Shown: positions 50,117 to 57,546 of the stretch, one piece after another
Layout: every line of letters begins with the position of its first letter
How positions within the stretch are numbered: the first letter of the stretch is position 1
From: NCEH01 sp002257205
GTDB taxonomy: Bacteria; Pseudomonadota; Alphaproteobacteria; Rhizobiales; Xanthobacteraceae
Assembly (NCBI RefSeq): GCF_043195105.1
Contig: NZ_JBAFWO010000009.1
Reading direction: 5' to 3' (one strand)
Length of the DNA stretch: 64,000 bases
Notes under the pieces: model-generated
Told to the model about the DNA's origin: nothing
Database searches by the model: none
Seen by the model: only the letters and a program-made list of their open reading frames with translations
Made by a program: the position numbers and the translations under genes

Positions 50117-50699
50117 CCGCGGCGCCAGAACGGGGACCATCGTCATGGTCGCCACGCTTGCCGCGACCACATTGGCCGGCGCGCAATCGCCGGAAAGATC
50201 CGGCCTTTACTCGCCAGGTAGCGCGCTGCAATCGCCACCGCTGCGCGTCGAGGTTCTCGACGGGACGCGCTTTCGCGATATCGAGACGCAGGCTGTCTAT
50301 CGGCTCTACGGCATCGACACCTGTGCGCCAGGGCAAGCCGCTCATCTCGGCCGTCAGCCCTGGCCGTGCGGCACCGTGGCGGCGGCTTGGCTGGTCTCGG
50401 CAACGCTCAACAAATGGGTTGCCTGCAACATTCTTCGCGATGAGCAGGGCGAGCACCTCGCGCGCTGCGCCTCGGCGGATCACGCCGATATCGGCGCCGA
50501 CATGATCCGCGACGGCATTGCGATGACCCTGCCGCCAAGCGAGCAGGATCCCGCGATCCGCGCCTATGTGTCGGCCGAGAGGGACGCGCGCAAAGCCTAT
50601 CGGGGCATCTGGGCCAGCACGTTCCAGATGCCCTGGGAGTACCGGACCAGCGATCGGCGGCGTGCCATCGCGAAGAAAGGCGCCGAGGCCGCGCCATGA
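50100..50699 (+). CDS. Exported thermonuclease-like protein
   Basis: A 199-residue protein with an N-terminal signal (TIVMVATLAATTLAGAQ). The SNase-like domain reads VEVLDGTRFRDI and AVYRLYGIDTCAPGQ, then AAAWLVSATLNKW, ending with a tryptophan-rich tail (GIWASTFQMPWEYR). The RLYGID strand is well kept. The catalytic Glu of the PE motif is not seen and added Cys residues (DTCAPG, WPCGT, ACNILR, RCAS) point to disulfides. It is a paralogue of 49121-49741. Confidence 0.72.
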   Translation: MTRGRNRGARTGTIVMVATLAATTLAGAQSPERSGLYSPGSALQSPPLRVEVLDGTRFRDIETQAVYRLYGIDTCAPGQAAHLGRQPWPCGTVAAAWLVSATLNKWVACNILRDEQGEHLARCASADHADIGADMIRDGIAMTLPPSEQDPAIRAYVSAERDARKAYRGIWASTFQMPWEYRTSDRRRAIAKKGAEAAP

Positions 50700-51247
50700 A
50701 CGTCGCGGCCTATCTCGCGCCCGGGCTTCTGGCGCTCGCCCTGGCGGCTTGCGCCGCCCCGACGTCGCCGGTTGTCGAGGCGTTGCCTCTGCCATCGCGC
50801 GACACGCTCTACGAGCCAGACCGCGTTCAGCCCGGGCGCCTCGAATACGCTCCCGATCGGACGACGTTCGCCCCGATCCTGACCGAACGCTTCTCCTATC
50901 CGACGCAGGCCCAGGCCAACGACGCCTATCGCCGGCTGCTTGGCGACGACCCGATCCCGCCGTCGCGCGCGACCTCTGTCTGGCTCTTCGGCTGCAAGCC
51001 CGGAGCGCTCGATGCCCAGACCGCGCGCGTCAGCCGCTACCGGGGACCCGTCGTGCATTGCGCCACAGATTTTCTCGATGCCGGGGGCAGACGTCTCAGG
51101 CGCGAGACCGCGAACTTCTATCATTACCGCTCTGTCTGGAACATGCAGCCGGTCGATCCGCCGCGAACCCTTGTCCCCTGGCGCGGCGGTGAGCGCTCGC
51201 CGAAAGACGCGTGGCGCTGGGTCCCGGGCCGCGATCGATACGAATAG
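50696..51247 (+). CDS. Lipoprotein, unknown function
   Basis: A 183-residue protein with lipobox LALAAC (Cys 19). It contains a structured domain with WLFGCKPGALDAQTARVSRY, HCATDFLDAGGRRLRRET and FYHYRSVWNMQPVDPP. It overlaps the preceding gene by four bases. The C-terminus is basic and aromatic. No family recognised. Its place in the exported-protein operon beside virB suggests a surface or periplasmic role during mating. Confidence 0.65.
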   Translation: MNVAAYLAPGLLALALAACAAPTSPVVEALPLPSRDTLYEPDRVQPGRLEYAPDRTTFAPILTERFSYPTQAQANDAYRRLLGDDPIPPSRATSVWLFGCKPGALDAQTARVSRYRGPVVHCATDFLDAGGRRLRRETANFYHYRSVWNMQPVDPPRTLVPWRGGERSPKDAWRWVPGRDRYE

Positions 51248-51307
51248 CGCGGCGGGGGCTTTCCACGGGTGCGACATTGGTTCATTATACTAGATGTTGT
51301 TGAAGGA

Positions 51308-51925
51308 ATGCGCACCTGCTTTCCACGGCATATCGCGCGACGAATGCCAGCGATCGCCGCTGCATGGATGTCTCTTGTGATCCCGGCACTCGTTCATGCC
51401 CAGGCGCTCACCGCAGATCCAGGAGCGTGGCGTCCGATGTCCTATGCCGATCTCCAGCACGCGACGGCGGACACCGCCACCTATGCCGACATCTGGAAGG
51501 ACGCCATCGAGGACAACAACCGCGCCTATCTCGCGCGCGGCGACACGCGCTACGCAAGCGCCAACGCCCCGGCGACCGAGGCGCATTTCGTCATTTGGAG
51601 CGCCAGGAAGGCGGTCGTGCTCAGCATCCTGAACACGGCGACGGGCTGCACGCTGAAAGAGGTCCAGGCGTCGGCGCGCGCCACGATAAAACTCTGTCCC
51701 CTGCGGATCGCCATCTATGAAGGCATTCAGGTTCGCACCCTCGACGGGGGGAGCGCCTGCTTCCTCGAACTCGCGCCGGCCGCGGCGGGCGCACCCGTGG
51801 ACCTCGCCCGAACCGTCGCCTACGCTGCCTATGATGTCGCGACGAAGACGGTGAAGACCGGCCTCGTCATCGACCATCAGGCCGTCGACGGCTGCTCGAA
51901 CAACATCCCGCTGGGCGCGCCATGA
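51308..51925 (+). CDS. Exported protein, paralogue A of tandem pair
   Basis: A 205-residue exported protein. The start is uncertain: ATG 51308 follows GAAGGA almost directly, while GTG 51269 and ATG 51347 are alternatives. Signal (AIAAAWMSLVIPALVHA) then WRPMSYADLQHATADTATYA, a core with CTLKEVQ, IKLCPLRIAIYEG and a final DGCSNN. The pattern W-x-PM-(S/T)-x(20)-W and CPLRI is shared with the next gene. Function unknown. Confidence 0.6.
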   Translation: MRTCFPRHIARRMPAIAAAWMSLVIPALVHAQALTADPGAWRPMSYADLQHATADTATYADIWKDAIEDNNRAYLARGDTRYASANAPATEAHFVIWSARKAVVLSILNTATGCTLKEVQASARATIKLCPLRIAIYEGIQVRTLDGGSACFLELAPAAAGAPVDLARTVAYAAYDVATKTVKTGLVIDHQAVDGCSNNIPLGAP

Positions 51926-52071
51926 TCAAACGGCTGCGCGCCCGCCATCATCCAATGTCCGCTGACGGCGCGGTCAAGGCGACCCCTTGCGGGGCGCGGC
52001 TTGCGCCGCGGCCCGGACCGCCCCTGCGGCCATGCCATGCTGGCCGGCCATCTCAGCATCAGGAGGCTTCG

Positions 52072-52638
52072 ATGCGTTCCTTTCTCGTCATCGCACTTGT
52101 CGGGCTTACCACCCTCTCAACGGCCGCCGTTGCGCAGGACCAGGGCTCCGGGGCCTGGCAGCCGATGACGTTCCACAATTTCCAGACGCCATCGAAAACC
52201 GACACCCTGCAGACGCTCGTCTGGCCGGACGTGATCCGCGAAGCGAATGCCTACGTCACCACCGAGCTCAAGCGACCGCTCAATGGCAAGAATGCCCTGG
52301 TGACGGCCCTGTCCTCGACCTATCGCGACGGGTCCCGCACGATCATTGTCAGCACCGCGCTCTCGCGCGATTGCGACAGCGGCGCGAACGACGCCGGCGC
52401 CGAGATCGAGCCATCGACCTGTCCGCTGCGCATCGTCACCATCGAGAACGGCAAGGTTCTCGCCATCAAGACGGCAACGGGCTGCTACGCGGATCACGCC
52501 GATCCGGACATCCCGGCGAAGAACCGCAATGACAATTCCTACACGCGCTTCGATCCGGCAGCCGGCACCATCGCCTTCCGGACCAATGTCGGCGGTCGCG
52601 ACGTGCCCGGCTGCGCGCGGACCTATTCGATCAGGTGA
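52072..52638 (+). CDS. Exported protein, paralogue B of tandem pair
   Basis: A 188-residue exported protein; ATG 52072 follows AGGAGG. Signal MRSFLVIALVGLTTLSTAAVA, then AWQPMTFHNFQTPSKTD, TLVWPDVIREANAYVTTEL, STCPLRIVTIENGKVLAI and the end VPGCARTYSIR. It shares the WxPM(S/T), CPLRI and terminal Cys pattern with the gene before it, so the two are diverged tandem duplicates. The frame is open upstream but without a good start. Confidence 0.68.
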   Translation: MRSFLVIALVGLTTLSTAAVAQDQGSGAWQPMTFHNFQTPSKTDTLQTLVWPDVIREANAYVTTELKRPLNGKNALVTALSSTYRDGSRTIIVSTALSRDCDSGANDAGAEIEPSTCPLRIVTIENGKVLAIKTATGCYADHADPDIPAKNRNDNSYTRFDPAAGTIAFRTNVGGRDVPGCARTYSIR

Positions 52639-52660
52639 TTCCCTGCACCAGGAGGCGACC

Positions 52661-53371
52661 ATGGGTAGACAGCTTGCCAGATTGATCACGACGCTCGCAT
52701 TCGTTCCGATGTTGCTCGCGGCGGTGACAGGCCATGCGCTGGCGCAGAAAGGCCAATATTGCGAGCGCACCAATTATTCAGCCCAGGAGATCACCGACGC
52801 GGTGAGAAACTCCTCCCTGCGCGACGATCTCAAGGGGACGTCATGCTCGCTGGGTGGTCTCGGGCGTTTCGAATCCGGCGGCAACAAGGGCGTCTACAAT
52901 GGCAGTTGCTGCACCGGAATCTTCCAGCTCAACAACGCCAATGTCCAGAAATATGCCGGCACGGATCGCGCCGGATACGGGTGCATGTCGCTGCAGGATC
53001 AGGTCGATGCCTGGGCCAGGCTGACGAATGCGGGCTACAACGCGCCGGCCGTGAAACAGCTGGCCTCGATGTCGACCTTCGACGGCCAGAAGGTGGACGC
53101 CAGTTTCATCGCGGCGTGTATCCAGCTTGGCACCGGCAACTGCCAGAAGATGGTAAATTCCGGGTCATGCTCAGGCTTCTCCGACATCAACGGGACGACG
53201 ATCTGCGGTATGGCAAGCAACGCCCGCGCCATGGCTGATCCCAACTGCAAGGATGGACAGGCTGTCTGCGGACCGTCGGGACCTGGAGACTTCCCGACGT
53301 CGACGGGCTTCGCCGCCAACCCACCGACGGCAACCACCGCATCGATCGTCGTCGCGCCGACCGACGTTTGA
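52661..53371 (+). CDS. Transglycosylase/lysozyme-like exported protein
   Basis: A 236-residue exported protein, ATG 52661 with AGGAGG upstream; signal to ALA near residue 28. The core LGRFESGGNKGVYNGSCCTG followed by IFQLNNANVQKY resembles lysozyme-like domains with a catalytic Glu (RFESGG) and the substrate-binding GxFQ strand. Four extra Cys pairs (SCCTG, GNCQKM, GSCSGF) suggest disulfide stabilisation. It would be a second wall-degrading enzyme of the transfer region besides VirB1. The C-terminal Pro/Thr tail looks unstructured. Confidence 0.7.
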   Translation: MGRQLARLITTLAFVPMLLAAVTGHALAQKGQYCERTNYSAQEITDAVRNSSLRDDLKGTSCSLGGLGRFESGGNKGVYNGSCCTGIFQLNNANVQKYAGTDRAGYGCMSLQDQVDAWARLTNAGYNAPAVKQLASMSTFDGQKVDASFIAACIQLGTGNCQKMVNSGSCSGFSDINGTTICGMASNARAMADPNCKDGQAVCGPSGPGDFPTSTGFAANPPTATTASIVVAPTDV

Positions 53372-53384
53372 TCGTCCGACTGGC

Positions 53385-53630
53385 TCAGTTCAGGTCGGGC
53401 GGATCCGGCAGAATATTTTTCCGGAATGCCGCGAGCTGCTCTTCAGTCGCGTCACACAGATCACCGCTACGATAGTGTGCGTAAACCAATGCCCAAAACA
53501 CCACCTCGTCCGCCCTGCCGGCAAAGAGGGCCTTCTGCAACGTCCGTCCGATCAGCGCGACGGCGCGGGGCGGCTCGTAGCGAGAATGCAGTTCACTCGC
53601 GATGAGCTTCGTATCGGCGGTTCGGATCAC
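53385..53630 (-). CDS. Small helical protein, unknown function
   Basis: An 81-residue protein starting at GTG 53630 behind AGGAGG. It contains KLIASELHSRYEPPRAVALIG, FAGRADEVVFWALVYAHY and RSGDLCDATEEQLAAFRKN, all helix-forming. No family recognised. It lies 29 bp downstream of the AHL synthase stop in the same direction and is probably co-transcribed with it. Rhizobial small proteins in this position exist, but their role is unclear. Confidence 0.6.
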   Translation of the reverse strand: MIRTADTKLIASELHSRYEPPRAVALIGRTLQKALFAGRADEVVFWALVYAHYRSGDLCDATEEQLAAFRKNILPDPPDLN

Positions 53631-53659
53631 GGCGCACCTCCTGATCTAAGAGAGTTGGG

Positions 53660-54286
53660 TTATGCCGCCGAAGGCAGTGATCCGGGGTCAGGGAGAACCG
53701 AGCCTTCGCAATGCCGCGCCTGCTGGATCGTCGTGAGGGTTTCCCGGTTGAATGACATGCGCAGCGCCACGACCTCGTCGCGGCCGATGCGCTTGGGAAA
53801 GCCGAGAGGGCGCACGAAGAACCGCAGCTGCATCGCGATCACCATCAGCCGCCAATCGATTGCCACGGTGACGGTATCCACGCGATGCGCCATGCCCCAT
53901 TCGACCACGCCTTGCGCCAGCTCGAGGAATGGTCCGTTTGCGCTGGGGCGGAGCTCGCGATGACGGGGTGCCACGCAAAAGCGTGTCCATTCGAAGACGC
54001 GTGGCCCCCGCGGCGGCTTGCTCCGGCAAAGATCGGTCAGGACGTCGCTCAGCAAATGCGGGCGTGTCGTCGGAAGCAGTCTTTGGTAACCGACGATCTC
54101 ATCGTCACGCAGGCAGACCTGATGAATCGCATGCGCGTCGTCGAAGCGGTCCCGTTCGAGCCCGTCCGGTTGGCGCAGGTCGCTCCAGCCTTTCTCTTCG
54201 ACGAAGATGGCATGCCGGAAGCGGAAGACGCGCTCCATCAGATCGCCATGCTGCGCGATCTCGGAGCCAGGGATGAGCAAAAGCAT
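53660..54286 (-). CDS. Acyl-homoserine-lactone synthase (LuxI/TraI family)
   Basis: A 208-residue autoinducer synthase that joins SAM and an acyl-ACP into an acyl-homoserine lactone. The diagnostic residues are in order: Arg and Phe in VFRFRHAIFVEEKGW, Asp pair in ERDRFDD, Arg in VGYQRLLPTTRPHLLSDV, and Glu/Arg in VFEWTRFCVAPRH. GAGGAA precedes ATG 54286. LuxI proteins next to conjugation genes usually control transfer by cell density. No luxR gene is visible in the window. Confidence 0.9.
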   Translation of the reverse strand: MLLLIPGSEIAQHGDLMERVFRFRHAIFVEEKGWSDLRQPDGLERDRFDDAHAIHQVCLRDDEIVGYQRLLPTTRPHLLSDVLTDLCRSKPPRGPRVFEWTRFCVAPRHRELRPSANGPFLELAQGVVEWGMAHRVDTVTVAIDWRLMVIAMQLRFFVRPLGFPKRIGRDEVVALRMSFNRETLTTIQQARHCEGSVLPDPGSLPSAA

Positions 54287-54383
54287 GAGAAATTCCTCGG
54301 CTTGTTGGGTAACGAGCCGAGGAGTTCATGAATCAAGCGCGGCGGGTATGGTTAGAAATCACCATTGCGCACTGGCGCCGCGA

Positions 54384-54707
54384 TCATTCGTGACGGCTAT
54401 CGGGCAATCGAGTCGTGCCGTTCCCACCGTGGAGTGCGGGCGCGATCCGAAGCTGATAGCCGCGCCGAAGCTTGCGATCCAGCCACGTTCCAAGCGCCAT
54501 GCGCGCATCTTCGCGCTGCGCGTAGAGTTCAGTGCGGCGTTGCCCAAAGCTCCCGATCCGCCCCCATTCGCGCACCATCGCCGTCTCCCCGAATAACGTC
54601 GGCTCGATCGACAGCACATAGTAACGCGCCATGTTCTGCGACGCGTCGATACGGTCGAGCACGAGAACCTGAAGCATTGATGGCGAGGGCCGATGATCGT
54701 CTAGCAT
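54384..54707 (-). CDS. WGR-domain protein
   Basis: A 107-residue protein made almost only of a WGR domain: RIDASQNMARYYVLSIEP, then MVREWGRIGSFGQRR and the helix ALGTWLDRKLRRGY. WGR domains bind nucleic acid in PARPs and in bacterial stand-alone proteins. ATG 54707 is chosen; ATG 54677 would start right before the domain. It lies upstream of luxI in the same direction. Confidence 0.75.
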   Translation of the reverse strand: MLDDHRPSPSMLQVLVLDRIDASQNMARYYVLSIEPTLFGETAMVREWGRIGSFGQRRTELYAQREDARMALGTWLDRKLRRGYQLRIAPALHGGNGTTRLPDSRHE

Positions 54708-55089
54708 GATGCACAGTCCCACGCGCGTGCGCGCATGGTCCAACGCAATGATTGAATCAGTTGCCCCGTGATCGATTCGTTTTGGTGATGACGGTCGGCT
54801 CGGATCAGCCGACGTGACGGCCAGCAGGCTGCGGAGGCAGGGTACGGCCCGCTTCTGACAGAGTTCTGCGACCCCGGCACCCGGGGCTTCCACGGTGAGC
54901 CACCCCGCTCTCAATCAGCGCAATTCCTTGGTCTCGGCCATGGCCTTCTGCGATCAACCCGCCAGGGGTCCGCTATGCGCGCATGCGGCCTCTGCGGCTT
55001 CGCCTGCGAGGTGATCGCGGCCGTAATCCGGACGCTTCGGGCGCCTGTCGAGCGGGGATGGTCCCCGCCGCAAGACGGGAGCTGATACG
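54708..55089. other. Intergenic region
   Basis: I see no secure gene in these 382 bp. A 36-codon frame at 54974-55084 (MRACGLCGFACEVIAA) is possible but weak. A strong hairpin, GCGGGGA-TGG-TCCCCGC, lies about 25 bp before the next start codon. Confidence 0.35.
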
Positions 55090-55260
55090 ATGTCGCAGAA
55101 CCTCACCCTTGCTCAAGACCACGCCTGGAACCTCGCCAAGACCCTGATGGTCTGCATCACGCTCTTCGAGTCCGACGGCGGCTATGGCGTTCTCCCCTCG
55201 GACGAATTCGACGGCGACCCTGCCTCGGTCATTCACGAATATGATCCCTATGCGCGATGA
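55090..55260 (+). CDS. Conserved small ICE protein
   Basis: A 56-residue acidic protein with GGGAG upstream of ATG 55090. Its sequence (MSQNLTLAQDHAWNLAKTL, then YGVLPSDEF and SVIHEYDPYAR) resembles small proteins found on rhizobial plasmids and ICEs near parB and ardC genes. Function unknown. A hairpin precedes it and a second GC-rich hairpin follows near 55273. Confidence 0.6.
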   Translation: MSQNLTLAQDHAWNLAKTLMVCITLFESDGGYGVLPSDEFDGDPASVIHEYDPYAR

Positions 55261-55298
55261 GGCGCTCTCGACGCGGGGCCCCGGCGGGGTCCCCGCGG

Positions 55299-55553
55299 TC
55301 AGGGAATCTGGCTATCCGGTGGCAGCTCCGCCAATCCCTTGATCGCCTCTTTCAGGCGATGGCTACGATACGCGTTGTCGGCAAACCAGAGCTCGATCTC
55401 GGCAGGGTCGAGCGTATCGGCATAAGCCGATGTCGGCACTGGACATCCGGACTCCCGGATGGCGCGTATGTTGTGCTGGTAGCGCCGGATCCGCTCCTCC
55501 ATCGGCAGCTCGGGTCCATGCTTCAGCAATTTGTCCTTCGGCCAGGTCGGCAT
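55299..55553 (-). CDS. Small hydrophilic protein, unknown function
   Basis: An 84-residue protein from ATG 55553 (GGAGC upstream). It is helical and charged: LKHGPELPMEERIRRYQHNI, CPVPTSAYADTLDPAEIELW, HRLKEAIKGLAELPPD. It sits 26 bp downstream of the MqsA-like antitoxin in the same direction. No family recognised. Confidence 0.5.
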   Translation of the reverse strand: MPTWPKDKLLKHGPELPMEERIRRYQHNIRAIRESGCPVPTSAYADTLDPAEIELWFADNAYRSHRLKEAIKGLAELPPDSQIP

Positions 55554-55579
55554 GGCAGAGCTCCAAACATCCACTCCAG

Positions 55580-56005
55580 TCAGCGCAACTCGTCGGCCAT
55601 CTCCGGATGGCGATCGAGCAGCTTGATCAGCTGGCTGGTCGGGCCGCTCGGCTCGACCAGCCCGCGCTCGTATTTGTCGAAGGCGTTCTCGCCGACCTTG
55701 AGCAACGCGCCAGCGTCACGCTGGGAGAGGTTCAGCTTGGTGCGCACACGCCGGATCGTCGCCGGCGACGGCGTGCCGTCAACCTGTTCCTTCAGCGTCC
55801 GCAGCGCCACGTCAACCACCGCCATGTCCTTGCCGACATGGATGCCGTCGCCCTCGCCGGCCGGATAATAGCCGGGCAGCTCGACCATGAGGCTCACGCC
55901 CTTATAGGCCACCACGAACGGCCGCACGCTGCGCGTCAGGATCTCGCCAGTTTCCGGCGCCGTCATGGTGTCGGGAAGCACCGTCTCTTTCATCGCCATG
56001 GTCAT
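55580..56005 (-). CDS. mqsA: MqsA-family antitoxin without the zinc cysteines
   Basis: A 141-residue antitoxin, ATG 56005 behind AAGGAG and overlapping the toxin stop. The C-terminal HTH is typical of MqsA: TIRRVRTKLNLSQRDAGALL, GENAFDKYERGLVEPSGP and LIKLLDRHPEMADEL. The N-terminal half (PETGEILTRSVRPFVVAYKG) replaces the two CxxC zinc pairs of E. coli MqsA. It should neutralise the toxin and repress the operon through the inverted repeat upstream. Confidence 0.85.
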   Translation of the reverse strand: MTMAMKETVLPDTMTAPETGEILTRSVRPFVVAYKGVSLMVELPGYYPAGEGDGIHVGKDMAVVDVALRTLKEQVDGTPSPATIRRVRTKLNLSQRDAGALLKVGENAFDKYERGLVEPSGPTSQLIKLLDRHPEMADELR

Positions 56006-56307
56006 TTCTCCTTGAACGACATGACCGTGAACTCGGTGATGACGTCCGCCTGGAACTTCACATAGAGCGTCAATCCCCGCGCCGGCACATGATAGACGTC
56101 CTGCCAGACGCGATGATCGGCGAACGTTGTCATCGACTTGAAGAACATGCGCCGCTCGATGCCGATAATCGTCTCGACGATGCCACCACGATCGAATCCG
56201 AGCGCCGTCGCATCCCGCAGCGCCGATGTCGTCATCGCCAAGCGGTCGACCGACCCCAGTGCCAGTTTGATGGCCTCGAGATCATAGGTCGGCCGCCGCT
56301 TCTCCAT
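56002..56307 (-). CDS. mqsR: MqsR-family mRNA interferase toxin
   Basis: A 101-residue toxin of the RelE/YoeB fold: MEKRRPTYDLEAIKLAL, ATALGFDRGGIVETIIGIER, MFFKSMTTFADHRVWQDVYH and LYVKFQADVITEFTVMSFKEK, cited by its key elements VKFQ and VMSFKEK. These match MqsR (K-x-Y-x-L start, FKSMT and YxKF strand). Such toxins cleave mRNA at GCU. The gene precedes the antitoxin, as in E. coli. The frame is open upstream but ATG 56307 gives the family length. Confidence 0.87.
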   Translation of the reverse strand: MEKRRPTYDLEAIKLALGSVDRLAMTTSALRDATALGFDRGGIVETIIGIERRMFFKSMTTFADHRVWQDVYHVPARGLTLYVKFQADVITEFTVMSFKEK

Positions 56308-56317
56308 GGTCGAAATA

Positions 56318-56336
56318 TGCCACCATAAAGGTGGCA
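56318..56336. promoter_or_regulatory. Inverted-repeat operator of mqsRA
   Basis: TGCCACC (56318-56324) and GGTGGCA (56330-56336) form a perfect 7 bp inverted repeat with a 5 bp centre, ending 11 bp before the mqsR start codon. Its size and place resemble the MqsA palindromes of E. coli, so it is the likely autoregulatory site. Confidence 0.65.
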
Positions 56337-56502
56337 GTTCAAGGGCGCGTCCGATGGGGGTCGGACCCCGCTCTATGCCGCCGGCTGCACCGTCTCCACG
56401 CAGCCCCGTCCCGGGTCTGCGCCTGCGGTAACGATCGGTCGCGCGGCAGAGGCCAAGCCGCGGATCGCCGGGAAAGGATGGGCGCGGGAGGCAGGCCCTC
56501 CA

Positions 56503-56589
56503 GGAGAGCGAGAGGGTGGCCGGTCCGGCCGTGACGGGTCGAGGGACCAGCGAGAGTGGCTCGCGGCCGGCCCGTCGCGGAGACCCGCC
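56503..56589 (+). promoter_or_regulatory. Conserved leader copy A (upstream of ardC-like gene)
   Basis: The 87 bp before the ardC-like start share a colinear set of blocks with the 87 bp before the parB-like gene: GAGAGCGAGAG, GGCCGG, CGTGACGG, a GAGAG-GGCTC block and CGGCCGG-CC-CGGAGA. The order and spacing are conserved although the genes are unrelated. It may be a shared promoter, a translational leader RNA or a protein-binding site. Confidence 0.5.
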
Positions 56590-57546
56590 ATGGACCATGC
56601 AGCCACCCGCCGGCGCCCTGCCCCGAACCGGGCGTCACTCTACCAGGACATCACCGACCGCATCATCGCCGAATTGGAGGCCGGCCGCGTCCCCTGGGTC
56701 CAGCCCTGGTCCGCCGCCGCCGCCCCGCTGGCCATGCCGCGAAACGCCACGACGGGGCGAAAATACTCCGGTATCAACATCCTCATTCTCTGGCACACCG
56801 TCATCGAGCACGGCTTCAGCACCCAGCACTGGCTCACCTTCCGCCAGGCGCTCGGGCTCGGCGGCAGCGTGCGCAAGGGCGAGCATGGCACCACCGTCGT
56901 CTATGCCAGCCGCTTCACGCCGGGCGAGGACAATGCGCGCGGCAGCCGGGACCGTGACGGGCGCGGCGGCATCCCCTTCCTGAAGCGCTTCACCGTCTTC
57001 AACGCCGACCAGTGCGACGGTCTCCCCGACACGCTGACGGCGCCGGTGCCCGCTGTTCCCGACGCCGTCGTGCCGCCGGCGATCGACGCCCTCATCAAGG
57101 CCAGCGGCGCCGATTTTCGTCTCGGCGGCGACCAGGCCTTTTACGACACCCGGCACGACTACGTCCAAGTGCCACGTCCTGGCGCCTTCCACGTCCCGAT
57201 CAATTTCGCCCGCACCGCCGCCCATGAGCTGTCGCATTGGACGGGAGCCAGGAAACGTCTCGGGCGCGACCAGAGCGGAGCGTTCGGCTCCAAGCCCTAC
57301 TTCATCGAGGAATGCGTGGCCGAGCTCTCGGCCGCCTTCGTCTGCGCGTCGCTCGGCATCGTCCCGACCGTTCGGCATGCAGATTATCTCGGCGCGTGGC
57401 TGGACATCGTTCGCGAGGACAACCGCGCCATCGTCCGTGCCGCCAGCGCCGCCTCGAAAGCGGCCGACTATCTGCTGGCCTTCCTTCCCGAAGCCGCCAG
57501 CCTCGCCGACCAGGACATGGACGGCGCCGAGCAGGAGGCGGCGTGA
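56590..57546 (+). CDS. ArdC-like antirestriction protein with zincin-type metallopeptidase domain
   Basis: A 318-residue protein. The N-terminal ArdC_N domain binds single-stranded DNA (YQDITDRIIAELEAGRVPWV, RNATTGRKYSGINILILW). The C-terminal domain carries the metalloprotease motif AAHELSHWTG with Glu and two His, and a later Glu in FIEECVAELSAAF. Proteins of this kind protect incoming conjugative DNA from restriction. It overlaps the next gene by one base (TGATG). Confidence 0.9.
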   Translation: MDHAATRRRPAPNRASLYQDITDRIIAELEAGRVPWVQPWSAAAAPLAMPRNATTGRKYSGINILILWHTVIEHGFSTQHWLTFRQALGLGGSVRKGEHGTTVVYASRFTPGEDNARGSRDRDGRGGIPFLKRFTVFNADQCDGLPDTLTAPVPAVPDAVVPPAIDALIKASGADFRLGGDQAFYDTRHDYVQVPRPGAFHVPINFARTAAHELSHWTGARKRLGRDQSGAFGSKPYFIEECVAELSAAFVCASLGIVPTVRHADYLGAWLDIVREDNRAIVRAASAASKAADYLLAFLPEAASLADQDMDGAEQEAA

